Shown: one piece after another, positions 59,540-64,000 of the stretch
Position numbering within the stretch: position 1 is the first letter of the stretch
Layout: the number at the start of each line of letters is the position of its first letter
From: CAZWVI01 sp964637165
Lineage (GTDB): Bacteria; Planctomycetota; UBA1135
Length of the DNA: 64,000 nucleotides
Reading direction: 5' to 3'
NCBI GenBank assembly: GCA_964637165.1
Contig: CAZWVI010000016.1
Location: 1 to 64,000, forward strand
Made by a program: the position numbers and the translations under genes
Notes under the pieces: generated by a model
Database searches by the model: none
Seen by the model: only the letters and a program-made list of their open reading frames with translations
Told to the model about the DNA's origin: nothing

Positions 59540-60058
59540 ATGCAACTTAGGCGTCGTGACACCGGTGAAGAATTTGCCTTTGAACTGCCGGCCATTATTG
59601 GTCGTCAGGATAGTTGTGTTGTAGTTGTTGACCACGCCTCTGTTTCACGCCAGCACCTTGAACTGTCTGAAGCAAAGAGCGGTGTATTGCTTAAAGACCT
59701 TGGCTCGTCTAATGGGACTCGCCGCAACGGGCAATTGCTAAAGGTTGGAGTTCTCCATGATGGCGATTTGTTGACGGTTGGTGCAGTCGCATTCGACGTG
59801 CTTTTGCCGCTGGCCACTGACGGTGATTTAAAAGTTGAGGAGGCCACTGTTGCCGAAACTGTTGTTGAACCTAAGCCCGCAGGTCATAGCGTGCGCAGTG
59901 AAAGAGCTCGCCATGAAGCGCGCGCCGCAAAAAAATCGAGTGGCTTAGGCGACTTGAGCCAACAGAGCACTTTTGTGCAAATATTAGTGGCGATGTTGGG
60001 TGTCGCTTTCGTCGCGGGGGTTGCTTACTTAGTTAAGTGGCTTGGCGGAGCGTTGTAA
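59540..60058 (+). CDS. FHA-domain protein with C-terminal membrane anchor
   Basis: The 172-residue product has an FHA domain at about 1-95. Signature positions are the GR in IIGRQDSC (about 19-26), the SRQH stretch in VSRQHLEL and the NG in SSNGTRRNG, all needed for phosphothreonine binding. A charged linker follows (about 105-145, rich in E, K, R and A), then one membrane span (IDLQ-like start; VQILVAMLGVAFVAGVAYLVKWL, about 148-170). The FHA domain would therefore face the cytoplasm and read Ser/Thr phosphorylation, although no kinase gene is in the window. The last 26 bases overlap the convergent glycosyltransferase gene. Confidence 0.86.
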   Translation: MQLRRRDTGEEFAFELPAIIGRQDSCVVVVDHASVSRQHLELSEAKSGVLLKDLGSSNGTRRNGQLLKVGVLHDGDLLTVGAVAFDVLLPLATDGDLKVEEATVAETVVEPKPAGHSVRSERARHEARAAKKSSGLGDLSQQSTFVQILVAMLGVAFVAGVAYLVKWLGGAL

Positions 60059-61079
60059 GCAAAACTTCATGCATTAATTTGCAACTGCGGTTCCAGTTAT
60101 ATTTTTGTGACTGGGCGCATAATAAATTGGAAGCGATAGGGTTTTCAATTGCTGCACACAATGCATTTTGCAAACTAAGTTCATCGTTTAAAGTGAAAAA
60201 GTGTGCGGTATCTTTGGCGACTTCTCGGTGAACTGGAATATCACTGGCCACTACTTGACAGTTTGCGTGCAAAGCTTCGGCAAGTGGAAAGTCGAAGCCC
60301 TCGTAGATTGATTCGCAAATAATTGCTTTGGCATTTTGGTAAAGTTGACTTAGTTCAATATCCTTAGCTTCTCGCTGCAGCACCCATTTCGGTAGAACGG
60401 TTGTACTAGGCGCACCAACAAAAACCAATTCGATATTGTGGTACCGCGGAATGTCTCTTAATTTATCGACAGCTTGAATGATTGCCGACCAATTCCGAAA
60501 GCGGTCATTTGGCCCGACCACTAAAAAATAATTTTTGTCCGAGGCGTTTACGCCGCTTAAAGGCAAATGGTCGCACCCATTGGGGATTACCATTGCTTGG
60601 TGTTTGGAAAAATATTTCTTAAGTCGCTGTGCTGAAAAATCAGAAACAGTTATCACCGTGCTTGCTTGGCGAAGAGCCCTTGGCACACACGACTTTCTCC
60701 ATAGTCGGCGACCCCTAGAACAATGTTCTGGCACGTCCCAAACCGCCAAGTCGTGAATCGTAAAAACAGTTGGCGTCTTGATTCCAAATGGAGGAGTTTC
60801 GCTTAGTAAGATTTGACATTCAGCATTTTTAAAGGCACGTGCAAGATGTCTATTGCCTTGAATTGCTCGCAGTGGTCCAGGCACTAGATTGATCGGTAGT
60901 CGAACAATATTTACGTTCTTAAGTTCTTCAGTATCACTTAGTGCTGATTTAGTTAGGAAAAGAGTCACCGTCCATCCGTATTCCGCCAAACGCGGCACTA
61001 ACTCAAGCGTTCGCCGCGCGGTTCCGGTCATGGTTGAAGAGTAGGATGTTCCATCGACAGCGATGTGTCCAAGAGTCAT
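60033..61079 (-). CDS. GT4 glycosyltransferase
   Basis: The 348-residue product is the last gene of the second polysaccharide block. It begins MTLGHIAVDGTSYSSTMTGTARRTLELVPRL. It has PTVFTIHDLAVWDVPEHCSRGRRLWRKSC, the donor-half YFLVVGPNDRFRNW, VELVFVGAP, LSQLYQNAKAIICESIYEGFDFPLAEALHANCQVVASD, and the C-terminal Lys/His-rich end. The Glu-x7-Glu motif is EGFDFPLAE. This style resembles GT4 enzymes acting on surface polysaccharides. Its ATG overlaps the upstream stop (ATGA), and its 3' end overlaps the FHA gene by 26 nt. The sugar is unknown. Confidence 0.82.
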   Translation of the reverse strand: MTLGHIAVDGTSYSSTMTGTARRTLELVPRLAEYGWTVTLFLTKSALSDTEELKNVNIVRLPINLVPGPLRAIQGNRHLARAFKNAECQILLSETPPFGIKTPTVFTIHDLAVWDVPEHCSRGRRLWRKSCVPRALRQASTVITVSDFSAQRLKKYFSKHQAMVIPNGCDHLPLSGVNASDKNYFLVVGPNDRFRNWSAIIQAVDKLRDIPRYHNIELVFVGAPSTTVLPKWVLQREAKDIELSQLYQNAKAIICESIYEGFDFPLAEALHANCQVVASDIPVHREVAKDTAHFFTLNDELSLQNALCAAIENPIASNLLCAQSQKYNWNRSCKLMHEVLLTTLRQAT

Positions 61080-62158
61080 GCGGAAAACTCCTCCCAGGTG
61101 CTAATTAAGCGATCGACGGTTTTTGCCACCGTGTATTGGCGCGCATTCACTAAACCATGTTCGCTTAAGGCAGTTTTCTCACCTTGCGCACGCGAAAAAA
61201 CAGTAGCAGTATTTGCCGCATCTGAAAAGTCGCAGATCATCGCGGCTCCGGCGCAAACTTCCTGAAGTGCACCGCAGTTGTTGGAAACAACCGGGCAACC
61301 AGATGCCATTGCTTCCAATGCTGGGATTCCGAATCCCTCGGATTCACTTGGCATAAGTAGTAAATCTGCTTGGGCATATAAATCCAATAAGTCCTGGTCA
61401 GAGACATGGCCAAGAAAGCTGACGGCGGACCCAATGTTTAGCTCTTTTGCCAGTTGCTCGAGTGCGACCATTTGCTGGTTATGTTCACCAGCAAAATAGA
61501 GATGTTGAAGATTGCTTGAATCAGATTTGAATTTGGCAAATGCCCGCAACGCATTGGCATAGGCCTTGCGCTTTAATGGTCTGCCCACACATAAAAAGAA
61601 TGGCGGTGTGCCCGGAGTTTGGCGTGTCTGAAAAAACATTTCGTCAACACTATGGTGAATAACACAAGTTTTGTCGGTGGCCTTGGGGTTTTCAAGCAGA
61701 AAGTTATTTCGGGTGTAATCGCTTACGCAAATAATTTTATCTGCGCAGCGTGCGACAATCTTGGCAAACAACTTGCGCTTTATTATTGAACCTTCATCTG
61801 CAACATCTTTTGAATCAAGCCATGAAAGTTCATGCATGGTGGCAATTTTTGGGCAACTTGCGCGCAAGGGAATCGCTTGCACGTGCGAGTGCCAAAGTTG
61901 AATGCCAGAGTCTTGACAAAATTTTGGAACGGCTCGCTCGCGCCATAACCAATTAGAGCAATTGAGTGGCGTAAAGATGAGTGATGAATTTAATAAATGC
62001 TTAAATCGATCCTGTTTTAAGAGCATTGGTAGGCAAGGAGCTACCAGTTGAGCTTTGAAATCACGTTCAGCTAAGCAATTAAGTAATTGCAGTAAAGTTC
62101 GCTCAACCCCGGTTACGTATTCGCGGTTGAGTGGCGAAACATCAATAGCCAGCCGCAA
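61076..62158 (-). CDS. GT4 glycosyltransferase
   Basis: This 360-residue enzyme opens with the GT4-type MRLAIDVSPLNREYVTGVERTLLQLL. It has IATMHELSWLD, CVSDYTRNNFL, the donor-half FFLCVGRPLKRKAYANALRAFAKF, LYFAGEHNQQ, VSFLGHVSDQDLLDLYAQADLLLMPSESEGFGIPALEAMASGCPVVSNNCG and a C-terminal YTVAKTVDRLISTWEEF. All GT-B motifs are intact. The start is TTG 62158, in a stop/start overlap with the upstream gene (TGA of the neighbour at 62159-62161). The following gene is coupled by ATGA. Specificity is unknown. Confidence 0.84.
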   Translation of the reverse strand: MRLAIDVSPLNREYVTGVERTLLQLLNCLAERDFKAQLVAPCLPMLLKQDRFKHLLNSSLIFTPLNCSNWLWRERAVPKFCQDSGIQLWHSHVQAIPLRASCPKIATMHELSWLDSKDVADEGSIIKRKLFAKIVARCADKIICVSDYTRNNFLLENPKATDKTCVIHHSVDEMFFQTRQTPGTPPFFLCVGRPLKRKAYANALRAFAKFKSDSSNLQHLYFAGEHNQQMVALEQLAKELNIGSAVSFLGHVSDQDLLDLYAQADLLLMPSESEGFGIPALEAMASGCPVVSNNCGALQEVCAGAAMICDFSDAANTATVFSRAQGEKTALSEHGLVNARQYTVAKTVDRLISTWEEFSA

Positions 62159-63292
62159 TCAACTAGCAACTAAATCGTTGCGTTCGGCAAACAGGGTGAC
62201 GGCATCTCGGTACACGTCCAAAGTTTTTTTGGCGGCCTTGTCCCAGCTGAATTCTTTGGACCGATTGTAGAGCACTGCTGCTGCTTGTTTGGTCCAAGCA
62301 GTTTCAGTGAGAACTCTTTCAATGCCATATTGGATTGAATCGGTACTCGACGGATTAACGCGCATTCCACCGTCGCCGGCAACCCAGGATGGCGCTGTGT
62401 TGTCGCCGACCACAACTGGTTTGGCGCAAGCCATGGCTTCAAGAACCGGTAAGCCAAAGCCCTCATGCAAAGATGGGTAGACCATCGCGGTGCATTCTTG
62501 ATAAAGCGCAACAAGTTCAGCATCGCTGGCGTCGCGCACCCACTTAATGCGTTTGCGGTGCCGTGAGTTTCCCATTTTGTTTAGGAAATCAGTGAAGTCC
62601 CATCCGGCATTACCAACAATTATCCAGTTAGGAGCCAAGTCTTTATCCCATAAGTTTTCTAAGGCTTTCAAAATGCGCGGGAAATTCTTGCGTGGCTCAA
62701 TGGTGCCAACCGTTAGCAGGAATTCATCCTGGTGTTGGCGCGGACTATTGTCCGGAGCCGGCTGGAAAATTGGGCTAACCCCGTTTGGGATAACTCGCAC
62801 TTGTTCAGGAGATGCCCCGAGCAATTCAGCATCAGCAATCCCCGGTTCACTAACTACGATGATTATTTCGGCGCGGTTGATTGCGTTACGAACGCGGTCG
62901 AGCAGAGTCGCAGTATTCCAACCGTGGAAGGTTGGGTCGACGGCGAAGGCGGCATCGTGCAAGGTCATTACCCGCGCGGCTGATGTGACTTTTGGATACA
63001 TGTAGTCGGTGTAATGAAAAACATCAACCTTTGCTGGCCAGCGTCCGGCATCAAAACCGGGTACACGATTGAGCATTTGCATTCCGCGCGCTGGCAAGAA
63101 GCCACGATGCATTTGGTAGCGTCCAGTGGTGAATGAGTCCGTGTCAACCAAACCACCGCGCCAAGTTGGAGCGAATAACTCCAGAAAGGGGCCGTCTGGC
63201 ATGGCCGTAAAACATCGGCACAATTCACGGGCATAGCGTGCGATGCCAGCATTACCGAAGAGAGCGGGACGGATGTCGAAGCCAACGTGCAT
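62159..63292 (-). CDS. GT4 glycosyltransferase
   Basis: This 377-residue enzyme has the start MHVGFDIRPALFGNAGIARYARELCRCFTAM. It has VFHYTDYMYPKVTSAARVMTLHDAAF, VIVVSEPGIADAELL, FLLTVGTIEPRKNFPRILKALENL, WIIVGNAGW, IKWVRDASDAELVALYQECTAMVYPSLHEGFGLPVLEAMACAKPVVVGD and a C-terminal FSWDKAAKKTLDVYRDAV. It resembles the exopolysaccharide GT4 at 46397 (TIEPRKN against TLQPNKN; EGFGLPVLEAMAC against EGFGIPVLEAMAC). It lies 9 bp downstream of the flippase gene, within one transcript. Confidence 0.87.
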   Translation of the reverse strand: MHVGFDIRPALFGNAGIARYARELCRCFTAMPDGPFLELFAPTWRGGLVDTDSFTTGRYQMHRGFLPARGMQMLNRVPGFDAGRWPAKVDVFHYTDYMYPKVTSAARVMTLHDAAFAVDPTFHGWNTATLLDRVRNAINRAEIIIVVSEPGIADAELLGASPEQVRVIPNGVSPIFQPAPDNSPRQHQDEFLLTVGTIEPRKNFPRILKALENLWDKDLAPNWIIVGNAGWDFTDFLNKMGNSRHRKRIKWVRDASDAELVALYQECTAMVYPSLHEGFGLPVLEAMACAKPVVVGDNTAPSWVAGDGGMRVNPSSTDSIQYGIERVLTETAWTKQAAAVLYNRSKEFSWDKAAKKTLDVYRDAVTLFAERNDLVAS

Positions 63293-63301
63293 GCTATTAG
63301 C

Positions 63302-64000
63302 CTAACCTTGCGGACTTCTTTTGCGTACGAAGTAAATCGCTGCGAGCAGGGCGGCAAACTCCGTCGCGAGTCGCGCTAGTGCGGCCCCAAATACATCATG
63401 CTCGGGAACCCATAAAAGATTGCCAACAATGCACGTACAGAGGGCAATTGCTGAAACTATTAACGCCTGCCTGGCATCGCCGCGGGCAATAAGGGCGGTA
63501 ATGAAAACACTAGTTGGGAAAACAAAAACCGCGGCACCGATTAACACCCACATCGCTTCGACACCTTGCGCGCCGTACTCGGAACCAAAGGCGAGATCTA
63601 AGTAGAGGTAGGCAAAAGGCCAAATAAGTAGCGCGGCTGGGATTACGAAGAGAGTTAAGTTGCGCGCGAGAACTTTTACATGCTTTGAATATTCATCAAC
63701 CGCACTTTTAGCTTGCGAGGCCAATGATGGCATTGCCACGTTATTGATGAAGGCCGGCACTTGCATGGCGAGAGTGAATGTTTTGCGAATCGGCGCATAA
63801 ATTCCGGCCGCGGCTGGACCAGCAATTGTTCTTAAGGCAATGATGTCGAGTCGCCCATATGACTCGCGAACAAACCAACCAATGCCCAGCGAGATTGCTT
63901 CCCGCTCGAAACCGATTAGTGAAGTTGCTGGGGAATGGTCGGGGCGTTTATTGATCAAAGGCCGTGCGCCAAGCCATATCGCTAAGTTTCCAAACATGCG
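63302..64000 (-). CDS. Wzx-type polysaccharide flippase, 5' end beyond the window
   Basis: This is the C-terminal 230 or so residues of a multi-span membrane protein; the frame is open to the window edge. About six hydrophobic segments are visible, with IIALRTIAGPAAAGIYAPIRKTFTLAMQVPAFINNVAMPSLA, a typical O-antigen/exopolysaccharide flippase (MATE-like, polysaccharide_synt) pattern. Later come YLDLAFGSEYGAQGVEAMWVLIGAAVFVFPTSVFITALIARGDARQALIVSA and GAALARLATEFAALLAAIYFV. The flippase would move lipid-linked repeat units across the inner membrane, complementing the glycosyltransferases and the Wzz-like protein. A Met near 63997 is not taken as the start, since most of the protein should lie upstream. 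Confidence 0.8.
   Translation of the reverse strand, partial: RMFGNLAIWLGARPLINKRPDHSPATSLIGFEREAISLGIGWFVRESYGRLDIIALRTIAGPAAAGIYAPIRKTFTLAMQVPAFINNVAMPSLASQAKSAVDEYSKHVKVLARNLTLFVIPAALLIWPFAYLYLDLAFGSEYGAQGVEAMWVLIGAAVFVFPTSVFITALIARGDARQALIVSAIALCTCIVGNLLWVPEHDVFGAALARLATEFAALLAAIYFVRKRSPQG

Noticed and set aside
59483..59635. A 51-residue N-terminal extension of the ABC ATPase
   Set aside because: It would overlap the start of the divergent FHA gene by about 100 bp and resembles no ABC protein; the internal ATG at 59482 is better.
1..64000. CRISPR arrays, insertion sequences, prophage genes or an integrated element
   Set aside because: No direct-repeat array, transposase, integrase or phage protein was found on either strand. 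The Card1-like domain is a domain resemblance only and does not indicate a CRISPR locus here.

Overview
The window comes from a Gram-negative bacterium of roughly balanced base composition. Outer-membrane biology is evident: an MltA-type lipoprotein, a beta-barrel porin ending in Phe, a SurA-like chaperone and exopolysaccharide genes. A secreted DUF1800/DUF1501 pair, an exported FG-GAP protein, a TonB-like protein carrying squalene-cyclase-type repeats, a DUF255 thioredoxin protein and a membrane pyrophosphatase together fit Planctomycetota or a relative best. No rRNA or other phylogenetic marker was compared, so this placement is an inference. The window is a chromosomal, mostly housekeeping segment. 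No phage, transposon, CRISPR array or rRNA was seen.

Layout. 1-3114: a 28-bp perfect palindrome, then the coupled DUF1800/DUF1501 exported pair. 3119-5348 (minus): a large dynamin/Era-like GTPase and a DUF4870 membrane protein. 5372-11659: an M42-type peptidase, MltA, an esterase, an exported protein of unknown function and a YhiN-type flavoprotein. 11909-14002: a DUF255 thioredoxin-domain protein. 14100-15965: a protein with a Card1-like (DUF1887-type) PD-(D/E)XK domain between basic disordered segments. A bidirectional terminator and tRNA-Phe(GAA) follow, then def-ribF (minus), a TPR protein and rpsT. 18792-25383 (minus): rnc-mfd-surA-like followed by the TonB-like cyclase-repeat protein. 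25440-29919: the FG-GAP protein, an EgtD-like methyltransferase, fabI and thiD. 29933-31066 is dgt (minus). 31229-36676 is a long plus-strand run: aroF, tpiA, secG, pyrE, yicC, gmk, and coaC and coaB as separate genes. ftsK, rimO, pgsA and a minimal sigma-54-type AAA+ ATPase follow.

Two blocks make surface polysaccharide. One (42413-49805, minus) has four GT4 and one GT2 glycosyltransferases, a Wzz-like co-polymerase and two tiny membrane proteins, mostly joined by overlapping stop/start codons. The other (60033 to the window end, minus) has a Wzx-type flippase, cut by the window edge, and three GT4 enzymes. Between them lie the porin with a structured leader, a metallophosphoesterase, a Deg9-like protease, rsfS, a K+-dependent-type membrane pyrophosphatase, a DedA protein, a small ABC transporter operon and an FHA protein.

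Genome-wide signals. Many genes lack a Shine-Dalgarno sequence. At least six unlinked starts have a TANNNT -10 box exactly 6 nt before the start codon, which suggests frequent leaderless transcription. Genes within operons are often joined by ATGA or TAATG overlaps, and several starts are GTG or TTG. The least ordinary loci are the Card1-like nuclease protein, the EgtD-like methyltransferase, the truncated bacterial enhancer-binding-type ATPase, the TonB-like/cyclase-repeat protein, and the Wzz gene with its two small partners.
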